A stretch of 47,410 nt of DNA from Glycocaulis profundi (GCA_007050995.1 VJOU01000020.1:1-47410); one strand, 5' to 3'; positions 25,423-34,084 are shown, counted from the first letter of the stretch. A program made the numbers and translations. Notes: generated by a model from the sequence alone, not told the origin.

Positions 25423-26567
25423 CCGCCCTCTTTGATCACGTGCCTGGCGATCACGATCTGCTGGATCTGGGAGGAGCCTTCGTAGATGCGGAACAGGCGC
25501 ACGTCGCGGTAGAAGCGCTCGATGCCGTAATCGGCGATGTAGCCCGCCCCGCCGAATATCTGCACCGCCCGGTCCGCGACCCGGCCCACCATCTCCGAGG
25601 CGAAATACTTCGCCGCCGCGCACTCCATCGAGGCCCCCTCGCCGCCATCGCGCGTGCGGGCCGTCTCCAGCGTCAGCGCCCGGGCGGCCAGCGCCTCGGT
25701 CTTGGAATCGGCGATCATCGCCTGGACGAGCTGGAAGTCCGCGATGGCCTGCCCGAACTGCTCGCGCTCGGTGGCGTAGGCCACGCAGTCGGCGATCAGG
25801 CGCTCGGCGATGCCCGTGCAGACCGCCGCCATGTGCAGCCGCCCCCGGTCGAGCACCTGCATGGCCACCTTGAAGCCCTGCCCCTCCGCGCCCAGCCGGT
25901 TGGCTTCGGGCACGCGCACGCCGTCGAACGTCACGTCGCAGACATGGGCGCCCTGCTGGCCCATCTTCTTCTCCGGCGGCCCCACCGACAGCCCGTCGGC
26001 GTCGCGCGGCACCAGGAAGGCGCTCACGCCCCGCGCGCCGGGCTGATCGGGATCGGTGCGGGCCATCACGGTGAAGAGCTGGGCCTTGTCCGCGTTGGTG
26101 ATGTAGCGCTTGGCGCCGTCCAGCACGTAATGGTCGCCGTCCTTGCGCGCGCGGGTCTTCACCGCGGCGGAATCCGACCCCGCCTCGGGCTCGGTCAGGG
26201 CGAAGCTGGTGATGATCTCGCCCGTCGCGATCCTCGGCAGCCATTTCGCCTTCTGCGCGTCCGTGCCGAACATCACCAGCCCCTGGCTGCCGATGCCCAC
26301 ATTGGTCCCGAAGGCCGATCGGAAGGCCGGGCTGGTCCGGCCCAGCTCCAGCGCCACAAGGCACTCCTCCTCCATTGACAGGCCCAGCCCGCCGTACTGC
26401 TCTGGGATCGACAGGCCGAACAGGCCCAGCGCCTTCATTTCCTCGATCACCGCGCCGGGGATCTCGTCATCCTCGGCGACCTGGTGCTCGAGCGGGCGCA
26501 GCCGTTCGGCCACGAAGCGCCGCAGCGTGCTCAGAAGCTGTTCGAGGGTGTCCGAATCAAGGCTCAT
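25419..26567 (-). CDS. Acyl-CoA dehydrogenase
   Basis: 382 residues, the standard length. The N-terminal helical domain, middle beta domain with FALTEPEAGSDSAAV (FAD and substrate contact) and C-terminal domain are in order. The catalytic base is E363 in RIYEGSSQIQQIVIAR. It carries out the first, FAD-linked step of beta-oxidation or a similar alpha-beta desaturation. The thiolase gene lies 12 bases upstream on the same strand, so the two form an operon. The substrate chain length cannot be read from the sequence. Confidence 0.93.
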   Translation of the reverse strand: MSLDSDTLEQLLSTLRRFVAERLRPLEHQVAEDDEIPGAVIEEMKALGLFGLSIPEQYGGLGLSMEEECLVALELGRTSPAFRSAFGTNVGIGSQGLVMFGTDAQKAKWLPRIATGEIITSFALTEPEAGSDSAAVKTRARKDGDHYVLDGAKRYITNADKAQLFTVMARTDPDQPGARGVSAFLVPRDADGLSVGPPEKKMGQQGAHVCDVTFDGVRVPEANRLGAEGQGFKVAMQVLDRGRLHMAAVCTGIAERLIADCVAYATEREQFGQAIADFQLVQAMIADSKTEALAARALTLETARTRDGGEGASMECAAAKYFASEMVGRVADRAVQIFGGAGYIADYGIERFYRDVRLFRIYEGSSQIQQIVIARHVIKEGG

Positions 26568-26579
26568 CGTCTTCGCTCC

Positions 26580-27782
26580 TCACACCCGTTCCAGAATGAC
26601 CGCGATGCCCTGGCCCACCCCGATGCACATGGTCGCCAGCGCGTAACGCGCCTTGCGGCGCTCGAGCTCATGGACGGCGGTCAGCACCAGCCGCGCGCCC
26701 GACGCCCCCAGCGGATGGCCCAGCGCGATGGCGCCGCCATTGGGGTTCAGCCGCGGATCATCGTCCGCCAGCCCCATGGATCGCGAACAGGCCAGCACCT
26801 GGGCGGCGAAGGCCTCGTTGATCTCGATCACGTCCATCCGGTCCAGCGTCAGCCCCGCCAGCTTCAGCGCCTTCTCGCTGGCCGGGACCGGGCCGATGCC
26901 CATGATCCGGGGCGGCACGCCCGCGGTGGCCGCCGCCACGATCCGCGCGCGGGGGGTGAACCCGTTCGCTTTCGCCGCCGCCTCGCTGGCGACGATCATC
27001 GCCGCGGCCCCGTCATTCACGCCCGAGGCGTTGCCCGCCGTCACCGTGCCGTCGGCCCTGACGATGGGCCGCAGCCGCCCCAGCGCCTCCAGCGTCGTGC
27101 CCGGGCGGGGATGCTCGTCGGCCTCGACCACCGTGTCGCCTTTCCGGCCCGAAACCGTGACCGGCACGATCTCCTCGGCCAGCCTGCCCGCCGCGATGGC
27201 CGCCGCGGCGAGGTCCTGCGAGCGCGCGGCGAAGCGGTCCTGATCCACCCGCGCGATGGCGTGCTCGTCGGCCAGATTCTCCGCCGTCTCGGGCATGGCG
27301 TCGGTGCCGTGGGCCGCCTTCATCTTCGGATTGACGAAGCGCCAGCCGATGGTGGTGTCCTCGATGGCGGCCGCGCGGGAGAAGGCCGTCTCCGCCTTGC
27401 CCATCACGAAGGGCGCGCGCGACATGCTCTCCACCCCGCCAGCCAGCGTGAAGCCCGCTTCGCCGACGCGGATCGCGCGCGCGGCGGTGGCCACCGCGTC
27501 CATGCCCGACCCGCACAGCCGGTTGATCGTCGCCCCCGCCGCGCTGACCGGCAGGCCCGCCAGCAGCGCGCTCATCCGCGCCACGTTGCGATTGTCCTCG
27601 CCCGCCTGATTGGCGCAGCCATAGAAGACCTCGTCCAGCGCGCCCCAGTCGGCCCGCGCGTTGCGCGCCATCAGGGCGGCGATGGGAACCGCGCCCAGAT
27701 CGTCCGCGCGCACCGCGCTCAGCGCGCCCGCGAACCGCCCGATGGGCGTGCGCGCGCCGTCGCAGACAAAGGCCTCCGCCAT
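26580..27782 (-). CDS. Thiolase, 3-oxoadipyl-CoA/acetyl-CoA acyltransferase type
   Basis: 400 residues. C90 in TINRLCGSGMDAV is the acyl-accepting cysteine; GHPLGASGAR and MCIGVGQGIA give the other active-site His and Cys. CANQAGEDNRNVARM and the WRFVNPKMKAAHGTDAMPETAEN stretch are characteristic of the PcaF/PaaJ branch (3-oxoadipyl-CoA thiolase), though no other gene of that pathway is here. Thiolytic cleavage of 3-ketoacyl-CoA fits the acyl-CoA dehydrogenase just downstream. The gene is first in the two-gene minus-strand operon. Confidence 0.9.
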   Translation of the reverse strand: MAEAFVCDGARTPIGRFAGALSAVRADDLGAVPIAALMARNARADWGALDEVFYGCANQAGEDNRNVARMSALLAGLPVSAAGATINRLCGSGMDAVATAARAIRVGEAGFTLAGGVESMSRAPFVMGKAETAFSRAAAIEDTTIGWRFVNPKMKAAHGTDAMPETAENLADEHAIARVDQDRFAARSQDLAAAAIAAGRLAEEIVPVTVSGRKGDTVVEADEHPRPGTTLEALGRLRPIVRADGTVTAGNASGVNDGAAAMIVASEAAAKANGFTPRARIVAAATAGVPPRIMGIGPVPASEKALKLAGLTLDRMDVIEINEAFAAQVLACSRSMGLADDDPRLNPNGGAIALGHPLGASGARLVLTAVHELERRKARYALATMCIGVGQGIAVILERV

Positions 27783-27844
27783 GACTCGATTTCCTCCCGT
27801 GCGCGCCCGCGGCTGCGTGGCCGCCGGGCATTTTTAGAAAAACC

Positions 27845-27873
27845 GGTATACTCGCATCACGCGTCTTCCGCAA
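27845..27873 (-). promoter_or_regulatory. Candidate promoter for the thiolase operon
   Basis: On the minus strand: TTGCGG, a 17-base spacer, then TATACC, ending about 63 bases before the thiolase ATG. The -35 is only a partial match to the housekeeping consensus. A pattern-based call. Confidence 0.28.
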
Positions 27874-27956
27874 CGGCCCCGCCCCGCGCCCGGCTTGCCC
27901 GCCGCCGTCCCGCGGGGCAGGCTGCGGTCCGACGGATCACACAGGAGACGCCCCGC

Positions 27957-28529
27957 ATGACACGGCTCGCCGCCGCCTTCGCCCTGCCCGCCCTCGCCCT
28001 TCTCGCCGCCCCCGCCCAGGCCGATCAGGACGCCTTCTGGGAGCGGCTGACGGCCCTGTGCGGGCAGAGCTTCGACGGCGAGAGCCTGCGCGCGCCCGAG
28101 GGCGATGACGGCTTCGACAACGTGCGGCTGGTCATGCACGTGCGCTCCTGCGAGCCCGACCGCATCCGCATCCCCTTCGTGGTGGGCGACGACCTGTCGC
28201 GCACCTGGGTGCTGACCCGGCACGAGGGCGGGGTCGAGCTGCGCCACGACCACCGCCACGAGGACGGCACCGAGGAAGACCTCACCCAGTATGGCGGCGT
28301 CACGCCCAGCGCGGGCACGGCGACGACCCAGATCTTCCCCGCCGACGACGCGACGCTGGCCGTCTCGCCGCGCTCTTATCCCAATGTCTGGATGATGGCG
28401 GTCGACCCCGAGGCTCAGACCTTCACCTATTTCGTCCAGCGGCTGGGCACCGAGCGCGCCTATCACGTGGAGTTCGATCTGAGCGTGGAGACCGAAGCCC
28501 CGCCCGCGCCCTGGGGCTGGCAGGACTGA
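27957..28529 (+). CDS. Secreted protein of unknown function
   Basis: 190 residues with a signal peptide (MTRLAAAFALPALALLAAPAQA, cleavage before DQ). The mature part starts with FWERLTALCGQSFDGE and contains HVRSCEPDRIRIPF and ELRHDHRHEDGTEEDLTQYGG. This is a conserved periplasmic family I know only as uncharacterised; the two conserved cysteines (in LCGQ and RSCEP) could be a disulfide. The ATG is preceded by an AGGAG site. It is divergent from the thiolase and stands alone; the phosphoribosyltransferase gene follows after 82 bases. Confidence 0.78.
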   Translation: MTRLAAAFALPALALLAAPAQADQDAFWERLTALCGQSFDGESLRAPEGDDGFDNVRLVMHVRSCEPDRIRIPFVVGDDLSRTWVLTRHEGGVELRHDHRHEDGTEEDLTQYGGVTPSAGTATTQIFPADDATLAVSPRSYPNVWMMAVDPEAQTFTYFVQRLGTERAYHVEFDLSVETEAPPAPWGWQD

Positions 28530-28611
28530 ACGGCGGCTGATCGGGCAGGGTTTACGGGCGCCGCGCGCGGGCTCATATGGCGGCCTTGACTTGTTTCATG
28601 AGGCGCTCCCC

Positions 28612-29184
28612 GTGACCCAGCCCCCCGCCGACGCCCCCGCCAAGCGCTTCATCTCCGCCGAGCAGCTCCTGGGCGACGGCTTCGCCCTGGCCCGCAGAAT
28701 CCTCGACAGCGGCTGGACGCCAACCTGCCTTGTGGGCGTGTGGCGCGGCGGCGCGCCCGTGGCCGTAACCGTGCAGGAGGCGCTGGCCTATCACGGGGTC
28801 GAGCTGCGCCATGCCGTGGTCGGCGCGGCCAGCTACACCGGCATCGAACAGCAATCCGCCCATGTCCGCCTGTGGGGGCTCGACACCCTGGCCGAAACCC
28901 TCACCCCCGACGACCGCCTGCTGGTGGTCGATGACGTGTTCGACACCGGCCGCACCATCGAAGCGGTCCTGAACGCGCTGTGGAAGGTGGAGGGCTCCAA
29001 ACGCCCTGGCCTCGTGCGCACCGCCATGCCCTGGTACAAGCCCGCCCGCAACCAGACCCGCTTCAGCCCCGATTACTGGCTGCATGAAACCAACGACTGG
29101 CTGGTCTTCCCCCACGAGCTGCGCGGCCTGTCACGCGAGGACATCGAAGCGAACAAGCCCGTGGACGCGGCGTTTTTCGGCTGA
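28612..29184 (+). CDS. Phosphoribosyltransferase, hypoxanthine/xanthine type
   Basis: 190 residues from the GTG at 28612, with GAGG seven bases upstream; the frame extends to a TTG at 28591 but that start lacks a ribosome site. The PRPP-binding motif is VVDDVFDTGRT, and GVWRGGAPVAV is the hood-side loop seen in Pfam PF00156 members. The C-terminal WLVFPHELRGLSREDIEANK is typical of a hypoxanthine/xanthine-guanine subgroup found in Gammaproteobacteria and Alphaproteobacteria. It would salvage a purine base with PRPP. The base specificity cannot be fixed from sequence alone. Confidence 0.82.
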   Translation: MTQPPADAPAKRFISAEQLLGDGFALARRILDSGWTPTCLVGVWRGGAPVAVTVQEALAYHGVELRHAVVGAASYTGIEQQSAHVRLWGLDTLAETLTPDDRLLVVDDVFDTGRTIEAVLNALWKVEGSKRPGLVRTAMPWYKPARNQTRFSPDYWLHETNDWLVFPHELRGLSREDIEANKPVDAAFFG

Positions 29185-29611
29185 GTTTCGCGTCCTCCCC
29201 CTGCAAGGGGGAAGAGAAGAAGCGGGCAGTTCCGCACCCCGGGGTCCCCGTGAAAACGGGGACCCAGAGCCCCGCCAACGTCCTGTCATCCCTGGATCCC
29301 CGGTCAAGCCGGGGACCCCGGAGGGAAGATGCTTCGAGGCCCGCCTGACGGCGGGCGCCTCAGCATGAGGACCGCTTGCCCTCCAGATCCCCATGCTGAG
29401 GCGCCGCGAAGCGGCCAGAAAAACGACGGCGAAGCCCTCACCAGCGCGAACGCGCGCCCGCAGCGAAGCTAGGAAAACAAAGAAACCGGCGGCGCAGCCG
29501 CCGCAAGTGCGACCGCGCGCCCGCAGCGAAGCGAGGAACCGACCGAGCGGAGCGAGGGAGGACAGGAGAAAACCGCCCCGAAGGGGCGGAGGCCAGAAAA
29601 ACCACCTCCCC
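29185..29611. repeat. Island of intergenic palindromic repeats
   Basis: 427 bases without a gene, packed with inverted repeats: 29196-29212 (TCCCCCT stem, GCA loop), 29242-29265 (GGGTCCCCGT stem), 29294-29318 (imperfect, GGATCCCCGG), 29339-29356 (GCCCGCC stem), 29354-29405 (14-base arms GGCGCCTCAGCATG), 29487-29503 (CGGCGGC stem) and 29573-29589 (CCGCCCC stem). The GGATCCCCGG and GGCGCCTCAGCATG types are of the sort scattered through many alphaproteobacterial genomes. The first hairpin could terminate the phosphoribosyltransferase transcript. No spacer pattern of CRISPR type. Confidence 0.75.
29451..29538. repeat. 25-base direct repeat, two copies
   Basis: CGCGCGCCCGCAGCGAAGC followed by TAGGAA (29451-29475) recurs as the same 25 bases with one change (29514-29538), 63 bases apart. 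It lies inside the palindromic island between the phosphoribosyltransferase and the Lrp gene. Probably a duplicated REP-like unit. Confidence 0.65.
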
Positions 29612-30079
29612 CTAAACCGGCAGCTCCGTGGAGTTCTTGATCGCCTCCATCGCGAAGCTGGCGCTGACGTCCGAGAGTGGCGCGATGGCGATCAGCTTCT
29701 TGTAGAAGGCGTCGTAGTCGGCGATCTCGGGCAGGCTGACCTTGATCAGGTAATCGACCTCCCCGCTCATGCGGTAGAATTCCAGCACCTCGGGCAGGCG
29801 GCGCACGCCTTCGGAGAAGGTCTGCAGCCACTCCGCGCTGTGGTGGCTGGTGCGCACGAAGATGAACAGGGTGGCCTTCAGGCCCAGCGCCTCGGGGTTC
29901 AGCACCGCCACCTGACGGTCGATCAGGCCCGCCTCCTTCAGCCGCCGTATCCGACGCGCCACCGGGGTCGCGCTCAGACCCACATCGTCGGCCAGTTCCT
30001 GCACCGTGCGCTCGGCGTCGGCCTGCAGCAGCCGCAGAAGGCGGCGGTCATGCTCGTCCAGAACCAACAATCTCTCCAT
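29612..30079 (-). CDS. Lrp/AsnC-family transcriptional regulator
   Basis: 155 residues. An N-terminal winged helix-turn-helix (LDEHDRRLLRLLQADAERTVQELADDVGLS, recognition helix ATPVARRIRRL) is followed by the RAM ligand domain with EVLEFYRMSGEVDYLIKV. This is the usual length and order. Members sense an amino acid and often control a divergent amino acid-related gene: here the class V aminotransferase starts 101 bases away on the other strand. The short gap holds an inverted repeat that would suit the regulator. Confidence 0.9.
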   Translation of the reverse strand: MERLLVLDEHDRRLLRLLQADAERTVQELADDVGLSATPVARRIRRLKEAGLIDRQVAVLNPEALGLKATLFIFVRTSHHSAEWLQTFSEGVRRLPEVLEFYRMSGEVDYLIKVSLPEIADYDAFYKKLIAIAPLSDVSASFAMEAIKNSTELPV

Positions 30080-30088
30080 TCGTGGCGA

Positions 30089-30132
30089 TTTTCACCACCA
30101 TAGCACTCTCACGAGGCTGAGACAGGTGAAAA
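30089..30132. promoter_or_regulatory. Inverted repeat between lrp-like and aminotransferase genes
   Basis: TTTTCACC (30089-30096) and GGTGAAAA (30125-30132) are perfect inverted arms, 36 bases centre to centre, within the 101-base divergent gap. Lrp proteins commonly autoregulate and bind sites of this spacing, so it is a good operator candidate, though unproven. Confidence 0.42.
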
Positions 30133-30180
30133 CCGCTCCCCGTTCCATGGTTTCATGTCGCCATGGAAGGGATTCGCGCC

Positions 30181-31899
30181 ATGAACAGCTCTCAGACCGC
30201 CGACATCGAGACCATCCGCGCCGGGCTTGCCGGAGCGGGCGCGATGATCGCCACGCCCTTCGGCGCCCGCCCGCTGGTCTATGCCGACTACACCGCCTCG
30301 GGCCGGGCTTATCGCCCCATCGAGGACGAGATCGCGGGCATGGCCGCGATGCTGGCCAACCCCCACACCGAGGACAGCGCCACGGGCCGGGCCTCGAACG
30401 GCTGGCTGCGCGAGGCGGAGGCCGCCATCAAGGCCGCGGTCAATGCCGGGCCGGACCACGCCCTGATCCCGTGCGGCAACGGCGCGACGGCGGCCATCCA
30501 CAAGCTGCAGGAGATACTGGGCGTCGCCGTGCCCCCCGCCACCCGCGCCGCCATGCTCGACGCCGCCGAGACCGCCTTCGGACCCGAGGGCCGCGAGCGG
30601 CTGGAGGCCGAGCTGAAGGCCCGCGCGCCGGTGGTCTTCCTGGGCCCTTACGAGCACCATTCCAACGAGCTGAGCTGGCGCGAGGGGCTGGCCGAGATCG
30701 TGCGCGTGCCGCTCTGCGGCGAGGGCGGGCTGGATCTGAGCGCCCTCGACCGCCTGTTGGCACAGCCCGAATACAGGGACCGCCGGAAGATCGGCGCCTT
30801 CTCGGCGGCCTCGAACGTGACCGGGATACGGACCGACGTGCCCGCCCTGGCCCGCCTGCTCCACCGCCACGGCGCGATCCTGTGCCTGGACGCGGCGGCC
30901 AGCGCCCCCTACCTGCCCATCGACATGGCCCCGGACGATCCCGAAGCCCGGATCGACGCGGTCAGCCTCTCGCCCCACAAATTCGTCGGCGGGCCGGGAA
31001 GCTGCGGCCTGCTCCTGCTCGACAAGTCCCTTTATCCCAAGGGCCTCGCCCCCACCGTCAGCGCTGGTGGCACGGTGCGCTATGTCTGGGCGGAGGGCCA
31101 TGACTTCATCGAGGACGTCGAAGCCCGCGAGAAGGCCGGCACCCCCGGCCTGCCCCAGCTCGTCCGCGCCGCCCGCGCCCTCCAGCTCGTAAGGTCCGTC
31201 GGCGCGGACACCATCGCCGCGCGCGAGCACGCCGCGCTGGAGCGGGTGTTCTCGGACTGGGCGGACGAGCCGGGCATCGACGTGCTCGGCCCCTCCTGCC
31301 CCTCGCGCCGCCTCGGCATCGTCTCGTTCAACATCCGCGATCCGCGCGGCGGCTGGCTGCACCCGCGTTTCGTGACCACCCTGCTCAGCGACCTGTTCGG
31401 CATCCAGGCCCGCGCCGGATGCGCCTGCGCCGGTCCCTACGCCCACGACCTGCTGGGCATCGGCGAGGAGGAGACCGCCGCCTACCGCCGCGCGGTGCTG
31501 GAGGGCCATGGCGGGATGCGCCCCGGCTGGAGCCGGATCAGCCTTCACTGGACGATGAGCCCCGAGGAAATCGGCTACCTGTCCGACGCCGTCGCTTTCG
31601 TCGCCCGGGAGGGGTGGAAATTCCTCGATCTGTACCGGTTCGACCTCGCGACCGGGGCCTGGGCGTGGTCGACCATGTCCACCATGCTCGAACGCCCCCG
31701 CGACCATGTCGAAAAACGCGCCGAACCATGCTCCTTCGAGCGGGCGCTGGAGGAGGCGCAAAGCCTCGCCTGCGCCCTGAATCCGTGCGGAGACACTCCG
31801 CACGCTTTGCCCGAGCCCTGCGAGGCGCTGCGCCGGTTTTCCCTGCCGGTTCAATCGGTTGAGGACAGGTCCCGATCCATCCAGGCGAGCATGCCCTGA
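30181..31899 (+). CDS. Class V aminotransferase, cysteine desulfurase-like
   Basis: 572 residues from the ATG at 30181, which has GGAAGGG nine bases upstream; the ATG at 30163 lacks such a site. PLP lysine K267 is in SLSPHKFVGG and the aspartate contacting PLP is D237 (LDAAAS). C414 in RAGCACAGPY sits where SufS/NifS enzymes keep their catalytic cysteine. The core ends near residue 500; about 70 further residues form an unusual C-terminal extension. The enzyme is likely a PLP-dependent lyase or desulfurase; the substrate is unknown. Its promoter region is shared with the Lrp regulator. The end overlaps the next gene on the opposite strand by 49 bases. Confidence 0.85.
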   Translation: MNSSQTADIETIRAGLAGAGAMIATPFGARPLVYADYTASGRAYRPIEDEIAGMAAMLANPHTEDSATGRASNGWLREAEAAIKAAVNAGPDHALIPCGNGATAAIHKLQEILGVAVPPATRAAMLDAAETAFGPEGRERLEAELKARAPVVFLGPYEHHSNELSWREGLAEIVRVPLCGEGGLDLSALDRLLAQPEYRDRRKIGAFSAASNVTGIRTDVPALARLLHRHGAILCLDAAASAPYLPIDMAPDDPEARIDAVSLSPHKFVGGPGSCGLLLLDKSLYPKGLAPTVSAGGTVRYVWAEGHDFIEDVEAREKAGTPGLPQLVRAARALQLVRSVGADTIAAREHAALERVFSDWADEPGIDVLGPSCPSRRLGIVSFNIRDPRGGWLHPRFVTTLLSDLFGIQARAGCACAGPYAHDLLGIGEEETAAYRRAVLEGHGGMRPGWSRISLHWTMSPEEIGYLSDAVAFVAREGWKFLDLYRFDLATGAWAWSTMSTMLERPRDHVEKRAEPCSFERALEEAQSLACALNPCGDTPHALPEPCEALRRFSLPVQSVEDRSRSIQASMP

Positions 31900-33083
31900 G
31901 CCGCCGCCCGGCCCGTCGCGAAGCAGGCCTGCAGCAGATATCCCCCGGTCGGCGCCTCCCAGTCCAGCATCTCCCCGGCAGCAAACACGCCCGGAATCGC
32001 CTTCAGCATCAGAGACTTGTCAAGGCTGTCGAACCTGACGCCTCCGGCCGACGAGATGGCCCTGTCCAGCCCCTGTATCCCCGTCAGGACGATCCGCGCG
32101 TCCTTGATCGCGGCGGCCAGCGCCTCCGGCTCCCGCGGAACCTCGCGGTGGGCCTCCCGCAGCAGCGCGATCTGAACCGCCGACAGCCGCGCAGCCTTCC
32201 TCAGCGTGTTGGACAGACTCTCGCCGCGCCGGGCCTTCGCCAGCCGCGAGGCCAGCTCCTGCGCGCTCCAGTCCGGCTTGAGATCGAGGGACAGCACCGT
32301 CTCCCCGTCGCGCTCGATCGCCTGTCTCAGCGAGGCCGACAACGCGTAAACCGCCCCGCCTTCAAGGCCATAGGCGGACACCATCGCCTCGCCCCGCACC
32401 GTCCGTCCCATGTGGGACAGAGCCACGGCTTTGACCGGCTCGCCCGCGTGTTTCTTCATCGGCTCGGACCAGTCCGCCCTGAAGCCGCTGTTGGACGGCG
32501 CGAAGGGCGCCAGCGCCGCGCCGCGCGCCTCCAGCCAGCCCGCCCAGCCTCCGTCCGAGCCCAGCCGCGGCCAGCTCGCCCCGCCCAGCGCCAGCAGGAC
32601 CGCATCGGCCCGGACCGCCTGCTCTGCGTCCTCGCTCCGGATCAGAAAATCGCTTTCAGGACTCCAGCCAACCCATTGATGACGCGTGAGTATCCGCACC
32701 CCCAGCCCCTCGAGCCGCGCCCGCCAGGCGCGCAGCAGCGGGCTCGCCTTCATGGCCTTTGGGAAGACTCGGCCCGAACTGCCCGCGAACGTCTCCGCCC
32801 CCAGCCCGTCCGCCCAGGCGCGCAGGGCCTCGGGACTGAAGTCCTCGACCATCGGACCCAGCACGTCCCGCGCCGCGCCATAGCGGTGCAGGAAACCGTC
32901 CAGCTTCTCGGTGTGGGTGAGGTTCAGCCCGCCCCGGCCCGCCATCAGGAACTTGCGCCCCGGCGTCGGCATCTTCTCGTAAACCGTGACGGAAACGCCG
33001 TTTTCGGCCAGCAACTCCGCGGCGAACAGCCCGGCGGGGCCTGCGCCGATGATGGCGGCGGTGCGGGTGGGGGATGCGCTCAT
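31851..33083 (-). CDS. HI0933/YhiN-related flavoprotein (TIGR03862-like)
   Basis: 410 residues. The FAD Rossmann motif IGAGPAGLFAAELL is at the N-terminus; then comes KFLMAGRGGLNLTH, the family counterpart of the SGGGRCN motif. The C-terminus has VFAAGEMLDWEAPTGGYLLQACFATGRAA, the closing FAD loop. It belongs to the same broad family as the gene at 4104 but to a different branch, so the two are not recent duplicates. Its last 49 bases overlap the aminotransferase on the other strand. The substrate is unknown. Confidence 0.84.
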   Translation of the reverse strand: MSASPTRTAAIIGAGPAGLFAAELLAENGVSVTVYEKMPTPGRKFLMAGRGGLNLTHTEKLDGFLHRYGAARDVLGPMVEDFSPEALRAWADGLGAETFAGSSGRVFPKAMKASPLLRAWRARLEGLGVRILTRHQWVGWSPESDFLIRSEDAEQAVRADAVLLALGGASWPRLGSDGGWAGWLEARGAALAPFAPSNSGFRADWSEPMKKHAGEPVKAVALSHMGRTVRGEAMVSAYGLEGGAVYALSASLRQAIERDGETVLSLDLKPDWSAQELASRLAKARRGESLSNTLRKAARLSAVQIALLREAHREVPREPEALAAAIKDARIVLTGIQGLDRAISSAGGVRFDSLDKSLMLKAIPGVFAAGEMLDWEAPTGGYLLQACFATGRAAAQGMLAWMDRDLSSTD

Positions 33084-33184
33084 GGGCGGGTTCTACCCCG
33101 CTTCGTTCTCCCCGGCGAGCGCCGCGCAGGGTTGAACCGGAGCCCCGACTCTCCACCTTCTGCCGGACCCGTCACGGAGCGACC

Positions 33185-34054
33185 ATGTCCGATCCCCAGC
33201 GCCTGACCATCGACACGCCCGAAGGCCCCATCGCCGCCCTGCACTGGCCACGCGAACACGCGCCGCGGCTGGTCTTCCTGCACGCCAATGGCTTCTGCGC
33301 CAACGCGTACCGGCAGGTTCTGGCCCCGCTTTCAGAGTCTTACGACGTGCTCACCTATGATCTGAGGGGTCATGGCCGCACCGCCCTGCCCGCCGATCCC
33401 GCGGCGATCAAGAGCTGGCGCACCCATGCCGACGACCTGATGGCGGTGCTGAAAGCCCTCGACGACCGCCCCTTCGCGCTGGCGGGGCACTCCATGGGCG
33501 GGGTGATCTCCCTGCTCGCCGCGGCGCGTCTTGAAGCGAAGCCTGCGGCGGTGTGCATGCTCGATCCGGTCATCCTGCCCTTCGCGGTCTATGCCACCGC
33601 CCACGGCCCGTTCTGGCCGCTGGCCTCGCGCCGCATGCCCCTGCGCGTGGGCGCGCTGCGGCGGCGGAACGGGTGGGAGAGCCGGGAGGCGGTGATCGAG
33701 AGCTACCGCGCCAAGCCCGCCTTCGCCCGCTGGGCGGACGGGGTTCTGGAGGATTATCTCGAAGACGGGCTCGTGGAGAGCGCCGACGGCGTGAGGCTGG
33801 CCTGCGACCCGGACTGGGAGGCCGCCAACTACGCCGCCCAGCGCCACTGGCCGATCCCCGCCGCGAAGCGGGCGGGCGCGCCGGTCCACGTGCTGAAGGC
33901 GGGCGTGAAATCCACCGTGATGAACCCCGGGCCGCTGGTGAAAGCGGGCGCGAGCATCGACACGCTGGACGGCGCCAGCCACCTGCTGGCGATGGAGAAG
34001 CCGGACGCCTGCGCGGACTGGCTGAAAGCCCGGCTGGACGCGGCATTCACATGA
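33185..34054 (+). CDS. Alpha/beta hydrolase
   Basis: 289 residues. The nucleophile elbow is GHSMGG (Ser near residue 103), the oxyanion region is LHANGFCANAY, and DGASHLLAMEKPD near the end supplies the catalytic His. The fold is that of serine hydrolases such as lactonases, esterases or haloalkane-type enzymes, and the substrate cannot be read. A GGAG stretch precedes the ATG at 33185. It is divergent from the flavoprotein gene and ends at a strong terminator shared with the M14 peptidase. Confidence 0.87.
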   Translation: MSDPQRLTIDTPEGPIAALHWPREHAPRLVFLHANGFCANAYRQVLAPLSESYDVLTYDLRGHGRTALPADPAAIKSWRTHADDLMAVLKALDDRPFALAGHSMGGVISLLAAARLEAKPAAVCMLDPVILPFAVYATAHGPFWPLASRRMPLRVGALRRRNGWESREAVIESYRAKPAFARWADGVLEDYLEDGLVESADGVRLACDPDWEAANYAAQRHWPIPAAKRAGAPVHVLKAGVKSTVMNPGPLVKAGASIDTLDGASHLLAMEKPDACADWLKARLDAAFT

Positions 34055-34084
34055 AAAACCCCGGAGCGGCGCTCCGGGGTTTTT
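34054..34084. terminator. Bidirectional rho-independent terminator
   Basis: AAAAACCCCGGAGC pairs perfectly over 14 bases with GCTCCGGGGTTTTT around a GGC loop. It begins at the last base of the hydrolase stop codon, has a T-run on the plus strand and an A-run whose complement is a T-run on the minus strand. It can therefore end both the hydrolase and the convergent peptidase transcripts. The best terminator in the window. Confidence 0.9.

Noticed and set aside
27845-27873. A plus-strand promoter using TATACT at 27847-27852 for the secreted protein gene
   Set aside because: No acceptable -35 at a normal distance; the minus-strand reading fits slightly better.
29354-29405. Insertion-sequence ends or an att site
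   Set aside because: The 14-base inverted arms flank only 24 bases and there is no transposase or integrase in the window.
29185-29611. Possible CRISPR array
   Set aside because: The repeats are palindromes of different sequences and spacings; there is no repeated unit with regular spacers.
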